Shown: positions 40,274-48,160, counted from the first letter of the stretch. The stretch: 64,000 bases of DNA from Bradyrhizobium sp. B124 (GCF_038967635.1 NZ_CP152413.1:1178001-1242000), one strand, 5' to 3'. Program-made: numbers and translations. Notes: generated by a model not told the origin, from the sequence alone.

Positions 40274-40380
40274 CGGCGGCTCCTGTGCGGTGATCGGATG
40301 GCGGTGATAGCCCACACACAAGCCCGGCGATAGAAGATGATGTGTCTATCAGCTATCGCGCTTTGCTATGGTCCGGATCG

Positions 40381-41316
40381 CTACTGCTGCGCCCCATCCG
40401 CGAGCAGGCGGTCTCCGACCAGGTGAACCGCGCCGCGGGTCCAGGAATAATCGGCGCCCATCCGCAAGCCGCTGTCGCCGCGTGAGACGACCGCGCCGCT
40501 GCGGGCGTCGCGCACCTGGAAACCGACCGTGTATTCGGTCCGGCTGACCCGCCTGATCACACCGATCAGCGATTGATCAGCGCCGAGCTTCTGCGCGATC
40601 GCCGCCTCGCAGCCGTCGCAGTCGCGCAGTGCCCGCGCCTTGACGGGCTCAGCCATTGCGCCGCCGGTATCGACCAGGCGGTAGCGGCCCGATTGCGCAA
40701 GCCGGTCGCGGACGCCCTGAGTGACATCGGCCAGCGTGGCGGCATCGGAGCTGGCAAGACCGGATGACGGTGCCGCGGAATTGTCCTCGAGCTCGAACGC
40801 GAACACCGCAAGCCCGATCGGCGCCACGGCGGCGGCCTGTGCCGTCGGCAGCGCAGCGGCAAGAACGGCGCGCACCTCGCGCGACACGAACATCCGCGCA
40901 TGGTCCCAGGCCTCGTCATTGTCGCCACGAAATGTGTAGAGCTTTTCGTACAGAACACGGCTCGCGCCGACATCGATGACGGCCACCTTGGCCCACTGGA
41001 TCAGCGTACTCATCTTCTGCACGCCGCCGACCACCCTGATTTGGGCCTCGCCCTTGGGCGCCGGGGGCGCGACCAAGCGATAGCGCGGCTCCGCGGCAAT
41101 GTCGGCGCGGAGCGCGGCCATGAACGCATCCAGCCGCTTCTGATGCGCAGCGGTCTGATCGATCACCTCACCGGAGGTGTCGACATAGCTGAAATCATCG
41201 ATGCTCACGCCAAGCGGCGGAGCCGCGGCAACGCCGGCCTCGGCGTGCAGCGGACAAGATCCGGCCAGAAGGCCGATCAACGCGAGGACGTGCACGACGA
41301 GGCAGGACTGGCGCAT
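40381..41316 (-). CDS. Exported protein with two DUF2380-like halves
   Basis: A 311-residue exported protein. Residues 1-26 form a signal peptide (VVHVLALIGLLAGSC). Two halves look homologous: 41-150 (VSIDDFSYVDTSGE, ALRADIAAEPRYRLVA, VVGGVQKMSTL) and 175-300 (LAVFAFELEDNSA, VRDRLAQSGRYRLVD, DCDGCEAAIAQKLGADQSL, RRVSRTEYTVGFQVRDA). The second half is the typical DUF2380 form with its DCxGCE motif; the first lacks the cysteines. Function unknown. It is divergent from a histidine kinase operon (222 bp apart), suggesting a regulatory link. AAGG 7 bp before the ATG at 41316 supports the start. Confidence 0.75.
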   Translation of the reverse strand: MRQSCLVVHVLALIGLLAGSCPLHAEAGVAAAPPLGVSIDDFSYVDTSGEVIDQTAAHQKRLDAFMAALRADIAAEPRYRLVAPPAPKGEAQIRVVGGVQKMSTLIQWAKVAVIDVGASRVLYEKLYTFRGDNDEAWDHARMFVSREVRAVLAAALPTAQAAAVAPIGLAVFAFELEDNSAAPSSGLASSDAATLADVTQGVRDRLAQSGRYRLVDTGGAMAEPVKARALRDCDGCEAAIAQKLGADQSLIGVIRRVSRTEYTVGFQVRDARSGAVVSRGDSGLRMGADYSWTRGAVHLVGDRLLADGAQQ

Positions 41317-41537
41317 GATCGGGCCTTTCAGGGCTGATGCGGGTCGATCGCAGCCTAGGCCGGCCAGCATCCGCGCCGCAGCGGAACGCCTCCCGGCCGT
41401 TGCCGGGAAAATTTCACGACCGTGGTCAGTCCCCAAGGCAGTGCTTCTCGATGCTTCCGTTCTGCCGTTTAATGGGCATGACGGCCCTGCCCGCAACCAC
41501 GCGCCGAAGGTCGTCTGCGACCTCGGAGGATACGCCG

Positions 41538-42947
41538 ATGTGGAATTGGTCCGGAAGCGATCTGAAGCTGCGGCTGACGTTGCGTGTGGCTGCGGTGTCG
41601 ATGCTCTGCTTTGCCGCGATCTCCGGCTACTTCCTGATCGAGGCCGACCGCTCGGTGCGCGCTAGGATCGCTGCCGTTGCCGATGTCGCCGCCAGGACAC
41701 TGGAGCTGCAGCAGAGCAAGATCCAGTGGCTGAACAATCCACGCTCCGATTTCCCCGATCTCGACAGCGTTGCCGCCTCGGTCATGGCGCCCGGCCTGTG
41801 CCTCGCGTTTCGCAGCAATAGCGGCGAGATCAGCCAGCGCTTCTGCGGCGGCACGCAGACCGATACGGCCGTGCCGCCGCAGGCCTTTGCGGCGCTCTAT
41901 CGCCGCCTGTTCGATCCCGGCCGGGAGACCGTGCGCCCGGTGATTGCGCGCGGCCAGGCGATCGGCGAGGCCGTGGTCTGGGTCGATCCGGCCGTGCTGA
42001 CGACGGAAGCCTGGCACGACGCCGGCCGGCTGATGGCGGTGCTGATGCTCGCGCTGCCGCTGCTCTGCGCCCTGGTCTATGCGGCGCTGTCGCGTGCGCT
42101 GCGTCCGACGCGGCTGATCCGCGACGGGCTCGAGCGGATCGCCGCAGGCGACCTCGCCGCACGCCTGCCGCCGTTCGATCTCGCCGAATTGTCGGCGATC
42201 GGCGACGTCTTCAACGATCTCGCCGAGCGCCTCGCCACTGCGCTCTCCGACCGCAACGCGCTGACGCAGAAACTGATCGTGGTGCAGGACGAGGAGCGCC
42301 GGCATCTGGCGCGCGAGCTGCACGACGAGTTCGGGCAATCGCTGGCCGCGATCCGCGCGCTCGCCGCCTCGGCGCGCCTGACCGCGGTGCAGGATTGCCC
42401 GCCTTTGCTCGCCGAATGCGACGGCATCGCGCGGACCGCGACCGACATGATGGAGACGCTGCGCGGCGCCCTCTTCAGGTTGCGCCCGCCCGATGTCGAC
42501 GAACTCGGCCTTGCGTCCAGCCTGGAGGGCCTGATCGCCGGCTGGAACGGCCGCAGCCGGGGACAGCCGCCGTTCGAGATCGCCATATCGGGATCGTTCG
42601 AGCGCATCCCCGCCTCCACCGGCGCCAACCTCTACCGTATCGTGCAGGAGGCGCTCACCAACGCAGCCAAGCACGCCGGCGCCACGCGCGTCATGCTGCG
42701 GCTTGAGATGCGCGAGACGGCTTCGGCCGGCGGAGGCAGCGAGATCGTGCTCGCGATCGACGATGACGGCCGGCCGGGTGATCCACCGGTCAAGTCCGGC
42801 ATGGGCCTGCTCGGCATGCGTGAGCGGGTCGCCGCGCTCGGCGGGCGGCTGAGCTTCGAGGCCGGACAGTCCAACGGCTCTTCGCTCCGTGTCAGCGTTC
42901 CCGTCGCGGCCGGCCGAGAGGCCACACCTGTGGAACGCGCGGCATGA
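41538..42947 (+). CDS. NarL-type sensor histidine kinase
   Basis: A 469-residue kinase of the HisKA_3 class. Helices at about 17-35 and 155-178 bound a periplasmic region of about 115 residues with two cysteines (FRSNSGEISQRFCGG). A HAMP domain (about 180-235) precedes HisKA_3 with the phospho-histidine in HLARELHDEFGQSLAAIRAL and a C-terminal HATPase domain (EALTNAAKHAGA, GMGLLGMRERV). The start at 41538 is supported by CGGAGGA at 41524-41530. It overlaps the regulator gene by 4 bp. Confidence 0.92.
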   Translation: MWNWSGSDLKLRLTLRVAAVSMLCFAAISGYFLIEADRSVRARIAAVADVAARTLELQQSKIQWLNNPRSDFPDLDSVAASVMAPGLCLAFRSNSGEISQRFCGGTQTDTAVPPQAFAALYRRLFDPGRETVRPVIARGQAIGEAVVWVDPAVLTTEAWHDAGRLMAVLMLALPLLCALVYAALSRALRPTRLIRDGLERIAAGDLAARLPPFDLAELSAIGDVFNDLAERLATALSDRNALTQKLIVVQDEERRHLARELHDEFGQSLAAIRALAASARLTAVQDCPPLLAECDGIARTATDMMETLRGALFRLRPPDVDELGLASSLEGLIAGWNGRSRGQPPFEIAISGSFERIPASTGANLYRIVQEALTNAAKHAGATRVMLRLEMRETASAGGGSEIVLAIDDDGRPGDPPVKSGMGLLGMRERVAALGGRLSFEAGQSNGSSLRVSVPVAAGREATPVERAA

Positions 42948-43606
42948 GCAATACGGCGCGAACCATCATGCTGGTCGACGACCACGCCGTCGTCCGCGAG
43001 GGCTACCGGGCGATGCTGCAGAAACAGCCTGGGCTCTCGGTCGTCGCCGAAGCCTCCGACGGCGTCGAGGCCTACCGCCTTTACAAGGAAACCGGGCCCG
43101 ACCTCGTCATCATGGACCTGTCGATGCCCGGCATCGGCGGCATCGAGGCCATCCGTCGCCTCAGGCAGTGGGACAAGCGGGCAAAGATCCTGGTGTTCAC
43201 CATGCACCAGAACGCGGCGTTTGCCGTGCAGGCGATCCGCGCCGGCGCGAGCGGCTATGTCACCAAGACCAGCCCGCCGGAGACGCTGGTGCATGCCGTG
43301 ATGGATGCGCTGTCGGGCAAGATCGCGATCAGCCCGGATATCGATCACGAGCTCGCGCTCAGCCACCTCGCCGGCGAGAGCGCCGCCGCCGACCTCCTGA
43401 CTGCGCGGGAATTCGAGGTGCTGCGCATGCTGCTGGCGGAGAAGACCACCGACGAGATCGCCGAGGCGCTGCATCTCAGCCCGAAGACGGTCGCGAACCT
43501 CCATTCCCTGATCAAGGACAAGCTCGGCGTAGGCACGGATATCGAGTTGGTCCGCCTCGCACTCCGGCAAGGTATCCTGACGCAGATCGATCTGGGCGAA
43601 CGGTGA
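42944..43606 (+). CDS. LuxR/NarL-type response regulator
   Basis: A 220-residue regulator with a receiver (acidic residues D12-D13, phospho-acceptor D58 in VIMDLSMPG, lysine in YVTKTSPPE) and a C-terminal LuxR helix-turn-helix (LTAREFEVLRMLLAEKTTDE, LHLSPKTVANLH). It overlaps the kinase stop by ATGA. Targets are unknown; the divergent DUF2380 gene is the obvious candidate. About 58 bp downstream a separate promoter for the ThrRS-like unit begins. Confidence 0.93.
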   Translation: MSNTARTIMLVDDHAVVREGYRAMLQKQPGLSVVAEASDGVEAYRLYKETGPDLVIMDLSMPGIGGIEAIRRLRQWDKRAKILVFTMHQNAAFAVQAIRAGASGYVTKTSPPETLVHAVMDALSGKIAISPDIDHELALSHLAGESAAADLLTAREFEVLRMLLAEKTTDEIAEALHLSPKTVANLHSLIKDKLGVGTDIELVRLALRQGILTQIDLGER

Positions 43607-43663
43607 GCCCGCATCGCCGAATGACTGAGGCCGCCCCACAGCCGTTCTCGTGTTACGGGCAGG

Positions 43664-43699
43664 TTGACGAAACCGGGGAGACAATCCAGAATAGCGACA
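43664..43699 (+). promoter_or_regulatory. Promoter of the threonine attenuator (leaderless start)
   Basis: TTGACG (43664-43669) and CAGAAT (43687-43692) are separated by 17 bp, an excellent sigma-70-type spacing. The expected start site, about 7 bp after the -10 element, falls on the A of the ATG at 43699, the first codon of the leader peptide. There is no ribosome-binding sequence between promoter and ATG. Confidence 0.6.
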
Positions 43700-43776
43700 T
43701 GCGCAACATCTGTTCCATGTCTTTGACCACCGCGACGACCAGCCTTGGCGGGTCGTCTCCTGGTCGTATGCGGTAA
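43699..43776 (+). CDS. Threonine leader peptide of a transcription attenuator
   Basis: A 25-codon peptide from ATG 43699 (internal ATG at 43717) to TAA 43776. Its middle reads MSLTTATTS, four Thr codons in five (ACC at 43726-43731, ACG-ACC at 43735-43740). The Thr run overlaps a hairpin arm (GACGACC, 43734-43740), so a ribosome stalled by lack of charged tRNA-Thr would cover it. It is followed by a perfect terminator and then a ThrRS-like gene, the arrangement of an amino-acid attenuator. A leaderless ATG leader is known for the trp attenuator of Sinorhizobium meliloti. No Shine-Dalgarno sequence is present. Confidence 0.65.
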   Translation: MRNICSMSLTTATTSLGGSSPGRMR

Positions 43777-43826
43777 CAGACTGCACGACCAGACAAGGCC
43801 CCGCCGGCGACGGACGGGGCTTTTTT
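43734..43826 (+). promoter_or_regulatory. Attenuator hairpins and terminator upstream of the ThrRS-like gene
   Basis: Three structures can form. Segment 1 (GACGACC, 43734-43740) pairs with segment 2 (GGTCGTC, 43751-43757). CTGGTCGT (43760-43767) pairs perfectly with ACGACCAG (43785-43792). The terminator is GCCCCG (43798-43803) with CGGGGC (43815-43820), with an inner CCG/CGG extension, followed by TTTTTT (43821-43826). GGCGGG (43747-43752) could instead pair with CCCGCC (43800-43805), which would dismantle the terminator. This would be favoured when segment 1 is covered by a ribosome stalled at the Thr codons. Pairings are seen in sequence; the switching is inferred. Confidence 0.65.
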
Positions 43827-43871
43827 CATGCGCAAACTCGTCCGCGCTGCTTCCAATCAGGAGAGCAAGCT

Positions 43872-44804
43872 ATGGACGATCTCGATCACAGAAGCCTCGG
43901 AACGCATCTCGATCTTTGGCACATCCAGGAGGATGCGCCAGGGATGGTGTTCTGGCATCCGCGTGGCAACACGCTTTATCGTGTGCTGGAGGACTACATC
44001 CGCCGGAAAATGCGCCGGTTGGGCTATGCCGAGGTTCGAACGCCCCAGCTGCTGCCCCGCGAGCTCTGGATTCAAAGCGGCCATTGGGAGAAATTCGGCG
44101 CGCACATGTTCGGTTTTGCCGACGGCGAGCGCGCAATGGCGCTCAAGCCGATGTCGTGTCCCTGCCACGTCCAGATCTTCAACAAGGGCCTGCGTTCCTG
44201 GCGCGACCTGCCGCTGCGCTACGCCGAGTTCGGCGTCTGTCACCGCGATGAACCGTCGGGCTCGCTGCACGGACTGATGCGCACGCGCGGCTTCGAACAG
44301 GACGACGCCCATGTGTTCTGCCGCGAGCAGGACGTGCCCAACGAAGTCGCCCGCTTCGTTGCGCTACTGTCTGAAGTCTATGCCGAGTTCGGCTTCCCGG
44401 CGCCCGAGGTGTCGCTCTCCACCCGGCCGGCCGCGCGCGCCGGCTCGGACGAATTATGGGATTGGGCGGAAGCGACCCTTGCCGCGGCCGCGCGCCGATG
44501 CGGCCTGTCGTACACGATCCAGCCCGGCGAAGGTGCCTTCTACGGGCCGAAGCTGGAGTTCGCGCTGCGCGACCGGCTGGGCCGATCCTGGCAATGCGGA
44601 ACGGTTCAGCTCGACAGCGTTTTGCCGGGCCGTCTCAACGCGTCCTATGTCGGACCGGACGGCCATCGCGCGATCCCGGTGATGATCCACCATGCCGTAT
44701 TCGGTTCAATCGGTCGCTTCATCGCGATGCTGCTTGAACATCATGCCGGCGCGCTGCCGTTCTGGCTGTCGCCCGACCAGGTCGCGGTCGCGCCGATCTC
44801 GTGA
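43872..44804 (+). CDS. Threonyl-tRNA synthetase-like catalytic core without editing domain
   Basis: A 310-residue class II synthetase core of the ThrRS type. It lacks the TGS and editing domains that precede the core in full-length ThrRS (about 640 residues), starting close to the catalytic domain. The zinc ligands known for E. coli ThrRS match here: Cys in [10 protein letters not shown], His in DDAHVFC and His in [10 protein letters not shown]. Motif 2 ([20 protein letters not shown]) and motif 3 ([21 protein letters not shown]) are intact. The frame ends at a TGA right where the anticodon-binding domain should begin; that domain continues in the +1 frame (see next). Whether this ORF alone is functional is unknown. 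The attenuator upstream argues that it is, or recently was, expressed. Confidence 0.8.
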   Translation: MDDLDHRSLGTHLDLWHIQEDAPGMVFWHPRGNTLYRVLEDYIRRKMRRLGYAEVRTPQLLPRELWIQSGHWEKFGAHMFGFADGERAMALKPMSCPCHVQIFNKGLRSWRDLPLRYAEFGVCHRDEPSGSLHGLMRTRGFEQDDAHVFCREQDVPNEVARFVALLSEVYAEFGFPAPEVSLSTRPAARAGSDELWDWAEATLAAAARRCGLSYTIQPGEGAFYGPKLEFALRDRLGRSWQCGTVQLDSVLPGRLNASYVGPDGHRAIPVMIHHAVFGSIGRFIAMLLEHHAGALPFWLSPDQVAVAPIS

Positions 44805-45072
44805 TCACTCCGAATACGCGGTCAAGGTTCTTGATGCGCTCGAAGCTGAAGGCGTCAGAGGCGTCCTGTTCGCCAGCGCCGACACCCTGTCGCGACGGAT
44901 CGTTGCCGCGCATGAGGCGAGTATTCCAGTCGTGGCGGTCGTCGGGCAACGCGAAGCGCAACAAGGAACCGTGAGCCTCCGCGAGCGCCCCGGGGCCGTC
45001 TCCGTTTTGCCGCTGGCTGACGCCGTTGAGGCGCTTCGAGCGCGTGCTCGTCCGGGCAAGGACGCCGAGTGA
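44803..45072 (+). pseudogene. Detached anticodon-binding domain of the ThrRS-like gene (+1 frame)
   Basis: The next frame encodes about 89 residues that match a class II anticodon-binding domain: [49 protein letters not shown]. In normal ThrRS this region follows ...VAVAPIS without a break. The junction here reads TCG-T-GAT, so one extra base, or a two-base loss, brings in the TGA. There is no independent start codon or ribosome site for the domain. It could be a disabling mutation, a sequencing error or, less likely, a recoding site. Confidence 0.75.
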
Positions 45073-45484
45073 ACTCGCTGCGCGTTGCCCGCTGTGCCGG
45101 GAGCTCCGCGACCCAAACAAAGGGCCCCAGCGAGGGGGTACACGCTGAGGCCAGAGCAACTTGGTCACACCATCCTAGACCTCGCCCCGGCGCTTTCCTT
45201 TGCTCCTTCGGAGTTACCGGATTCATACGGGTCGAAGACTGAACCTTATTGCTCGCTCGCGCGTATCCATAACGTCAGGATTTTGCCATTCCTCCTGGGG
45301 CTAGAACCAACGCCGCCCGTCGTATTTCAATGCGGGCGGCGTTGCGCGTTTCTGGCCCGGAACGAGAGGAGACCGAGCGCGCCCGCGCGGCTGACATGGA
45401 TGAAAGTTCCCGGGCAGGAACCGGAACGGATATCAGCCGACGTGAGTTGGACAGCATGATCTTGAAGGATGGAGCATCATCGCC
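45073..45484. other. Intergenic stretch with a strong hairpin
   Basis: About 410 bp after the ThrRS remnant. A perfect 11-bp inverted repeat, AACGCCGCCCG (45309-45319) and CGGGCGGCGTT (45333-45343), surrounds a 13-base loop and could act as a terminator although no T-run follows. A 52-codon frame starting at 45330, Glu/Arg-rich, ends by overlapping the start of the next micro-ORF (GTGA); its coding status is doubtful. Confidence 0.4.
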
Positions 45485-45592
45485 GTGAGCCGAAAAACCC
45501 TGCAGGCACGTTCAGAGCAGGCGCTCGTCGTCGTCATCCTCAGCACCGGCGCGCTCATCGCCTACCTCGGCCTGGCGCTTTCCAGGATATGA
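45485..45592 (+). CDS. 35-residue single-span membrane micro-protein
   Basis: GTG-initiated frame with GGAG 10 bp upstream (45471-45474). The product is a basic, polar N terminus followed by one hydrophobic helix (ALVVVILSTGALIAYLGLAL) and a short tail. It looks like a small inner-membrane peptide. Its start overlaps the stop of a preceding frame by GTGA. No family recognised. Confidence 0.4.
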   Translation: MSRKTLQARSEQALVVVILSTGALIAYLGLALSRI

Positions 45593-46219
45593 GAGGTCTG
45601 CCCGGCAAGCAGCAAGTCGCTGCGCATCGAAGCCCGTAAGCCCAATCACTGATTTGCCCGGCGCAAACCCCGCAGCAAAACTTCTTCGCTTTATCCGAAG
45701 TTCAATTCATTGCTCGGTCCCATGGGTGCCATCGGCATCCGGCTTTCCTTGCGCCCTCTTCAAGAGAGACGGCGGAACGAAGAGCAAGGCTCGGGCAAAT
45801 GATGTCGCGAGAGTGCGAAGCTGCGTCCTCGCTCCAACTGTCATCGCCTGGCCTGAACACCTGACCGGGCGATCAAGTACGCTGCGGCTTCTCGATTCAA
45901 GCACCGGCGTCTCTGGAATACCGGGTCGCCCGGTCCGCACATCAAGCCGGGCGATGACACCGAGATGAAGTACGCAATGACAGTGCGTCATATCGCGCGA
46001 GAACCATCCTCATCGTCGTCCTGGCGAAAGCCAGGACCCATTACCCCAAGTGCCCATTGTTGCGCGACGCTGGGGTCACAGCCCTCATCAACAACACGCC
46101 TCTGTGGTTATGGGTCCCTGCTTTCGCAGGGACGACACCCCGCTGCCTTCGTCGCATGCCTGCCGCACAAATCGGGGACATTGCCGCCCGCCCGCAATTC
46201 TCGTACACGGTTTCACGCA
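45593..46219. other. Repeat-rich intergenic region
   Basis: About 630 bp without a supported gene. It contains inverted-repeat fragments such as ...TTTGCCCGG and CGGGCAAAT (around 45655 and 45794), CGCCCGG-type palindromes near 45925-45955, and the longer inverted repeat at 46015-46136. It separates the ThrRS unit from the HAD-moeA operon and looks like a zone of accumulated dispersed repeats. Confidence 0.5.
46015..46136. repeat. Inverted dispersed repeat with internal hairpins
   Basis: Two ~31-bp arms are near-complementary. The first contains CCTGGCgaaaGCCAGG (46020-46035), the second GTCCCTGCtttcGCAGGGAC (46114-46133). The core (GTCGTCCCTGCGAAAGCAGG) is, as I recall, a frequent intergenic repeat in Bradyrhizobium and relatives. 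Each arm is itself a hairpin. Confidence 0.65.
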
Positions 46220-46858
46220 ATGACCTCGCAACTCTCTCCCGATTCCGTCGACGTGCTGCTGTTCGATATCGGCCGCGTCGTGCTCGACATCGACTTCGAG
46301 AAGGTGATGGCGCGCTGGGCGCGGCATGCCGGCTGCGCGCCGGCCGACCTCGCCACGCGATTTGTCGTCGACGACAGCTTCAAGCATCACGAGATCGGCC
46401 GGATCGACGACGCGGCGTTCTTCGAAAACCTGCGCCGGACGCTCGGCGTCAACCTCACCGATGCACAGTTCCTCGAAGGCTGGAATGCGATCTTCACCGG
46501 CGAGATGCCGGGGATTGCACCCCTGCTCGCCACCGCCGCCAGGCGGATGCCGCTCTACGCTTTCTCCAACACCAATCCGGCGCACGTTGCGCATTTCTCG
46601 GTCATCCATGCCGAGCTGCTCAGCCATTTCCGCAACGTTTTCCTGTCCTCGACGATCGGATTTCGGAAACCCGACGCCGAGGCCTACGATCATGTGGTAA
46701 AAGCCATCGGCGTGCCGGCGTCGCGGATCCTGTTCTTCGACGACCTGGCCGCCAACATCGAGGGCGCGCGGGCGCGTGGCCTTCATGCCATCCACGTGAC
46801 ATCGACGGATGACGTGGCGAGGGCTCTGACTGCACTTGGTATTGAACATTTGGATTGA
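46220..46858 (+). CDS. HAD-superfamily phosphatase, YihX-like
   Basis: A 212-residue HAD-IA hydrolase closely resembling YihX-type sugar-phosphate phosphatases. Motif I is FDIGRVVLDIDFEKV (nucleophile Asp, with Gly at the usual +2 acid position as in many YihX relatives), followed by NTNP in motif II (YAFSNTNPAHV), GFRKPDAEAYDHV in motif III and FFDDLAANIEGA in motif IV. Likely substrate is a sugar phosphate such as glucose 1-phosphate, by family only. The ATG at 46220 is selected because the conserved domain begins there. It ends 13 bp before moeA. Confidence 0.82.
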   Translation: MTSQLSPDSVDVLLFDIGRVVLDIDFEKVMARWARHAGCAPADLATRFVVDDSFKHHEIGRIDDAAFFENLRRTLGVNLTDAQFLEGWNAIFTGEMPGIAPLLATAARRMPLYAFSNTNPAHVAHFSVIHAELLSHFRNVFLSSTIGFRKPDAEAYDHVVKAIGVPASRILFFDDLAANIEGARARGLHAIHVTSTDDVARALTALGIEHLD

Positions 46859-46871
46859 AGGAGCTCCGAGC

Positions 46872-48083
46872 GTGGCCCTGATGCCGGTTGCCGATGCCCT
46901 GTCCGCCGTCCTCGCCGGCGCCGAACCGCTACCGGAGGAGATGGTCGCGCTCGATGCCGCCTACCACCGCACCCTGGCGCGCGACCTCGCCGCGCGGCGC
47001 ACCCAGCCGCCGCAGCCGATGTCGGCGATGGACGGCTATGCCGTGCGCGCGGTCGACGCTGGTGATCTGAAGGCCCGGCTCAGGGTGATTGGCGAAGTCG
47101 CCGCCGGCCGGCCGTTCGAGCGCACGGTCGGCGCCGGCGAAGCGGTGCGGATCTTCACCGGCGGCGTGATCCCCCATGGCGCCGACGCCGTCATCATCCA
47201 GGAAGACACTGCCGTCGACGGCGACCACATCACGATCACCGAGCTAGCTGCCGCCGGACGGCATATCCGCCCGGCCGGCGTCGACTTCCGTGAAGGCGAC
47301 GTGCTGCTCGATGCCGGCAGCCGCCTCTCCGATCGCGCGCTGTCGCTGGCGGCCGCCATGAACTATCCGGACCTCGCGGTGCACCGCCGTCCGAAGGTCG
47401 CGGTGCTGGCGACCGGCGACGAGCTGGTGATGCCGGGCTCGACGCCCGGCCCCGGCCAGATCGTCTATTCCAACGGCTATGCGCTGCGGGCGCTGGCGCG
47501 CGCCGAAGGCGCCGAGACCGTCGATCTCGGGATTGCCGCCGACACGGTGGAGGCCACCACCGCCGGCATCCGCCGGGCCCGAGAGACGGGTGCCGACATC
47601 CTGATCACGACCGGCGGCGCCTCGGTCGGCGACCACGACCTGGTCAAGCAGTCGCTGGAAGCCGAAGGCGTCGAGATGGCGTTCTGGCGGATCGCGATGC
47701 GGCCCGGCAAGCCGATGATGCATGGCCGGCTCGGCGCGATGCGGGTGATCGGCCTGCCCGGCAATCCGGTGTCCTCCTATGTCTGCGCCTTCCTGTTTCT
47801 GGTGCCGTTGATTCGGGCGCTGAGCGGCCGAAAAGCTGTTCATCATCGCCGCGAGAGCGCATTGCTCGGCCGCGACATCGCCGCCAACGACCAGCGCGAG
47901 GACTATCTGCGCGCCCGCCTCGAGGAGCGCGAGGACGGCACGCTGATCGCAACGCCTGTCATGCAGCAGGACTCGTCGCTGCTCGGGAATCTCGCTGCGG
48001 CACGGGCACTTCTCGTGCGTCCGCCGTTTGCGCCCGCCGCCGCCAAAGGCAGCGAATGCGAGATCCTGACACTGCCCAAGTGA
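46872..48083 (+). CDS. moeA: Molybdopterin molybdenumtransferase
   Basis: Inserts molybdenum into adenylylated molybdopterin (403 residues). Signatures SAMDGYAVRA, FTGGVIPHGADAVI, ATGDELVMPG, TTGGASVGDHD and LPGNPVSSYV are intact. The GTG at 46872 is used, with AAGGAG 8 bp upstream; an in-frame ATG at 46881 lacks this. It is followed by lexA, the standard rhizobial order, but its usual neighbour moaC is over 15 kb upstream in this genome. Confidence 0.94.
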   Translation: MALMPVADALSAVLAGAEPLPEEMVALDAAYHRTLARDLAARRTQPPQPMSAMDGYAVRAVDAGDLKARLRVIGEVAAGRPFERTVGAGEAVRIFTGGVIPHGADAVIIQEDTAVDGDHITITELAAAGRHIRPAGVDFREGDVLLDAGSRLSDRALSLAAAMNYPDLAVHRRPKVAVLATGDELVMPGSTPGPGQIVYSNGYALRALARAEGAETVDLGIAADTVEATTAGIRRARETGADILITTGGASVGDHDLVKQSLEAEGVEMAFWRIAMRPGKPMMHGRLGAMRVIGLPGNPVSSYVCAFLFLVPLIRALSGRKAVHHRRESALLGRDIAANDQREDYLRARLEEREDGTLIATPVMQQDSSLLGNLAAARALLVRPPFAPAAAKGSECEILTLPK

Positions 48084-48145
48084 CAGCGCAGACCGCATCG
48101 CTTGTGCGCTCGCCGGATGCGTTCACCGGAAATTAAGTGGTTGCG

Positions 48146-48160
48146 GAACACATATCGAAC
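48146..48160 (+). promoter_or_regulatory. LexA operator (GAAC-N7-GAAC)
   Basis: GAAC (48146-48149) and GAAC (48157-48160) are separated by 7 bp, the reverse complement of the alphaproteobacterial SOS box GTTC-N7-GTTC. It lies 155 bp upstream of the lexA start, in the promoter region, indicating autorepression. Confidence 0.8.

Noticed and set aside
44799..44806. Programmed +1 frameshift at TCG-TGA in the ThrRS-like gene
   Set aside because: The form resembles the prfB site but there is no upstream Shine-Dalgarno-like stimulator and TCG is not a slippery codon. A mutation or sequencing error is more likely, so it is listed as a pseudogene fragment.
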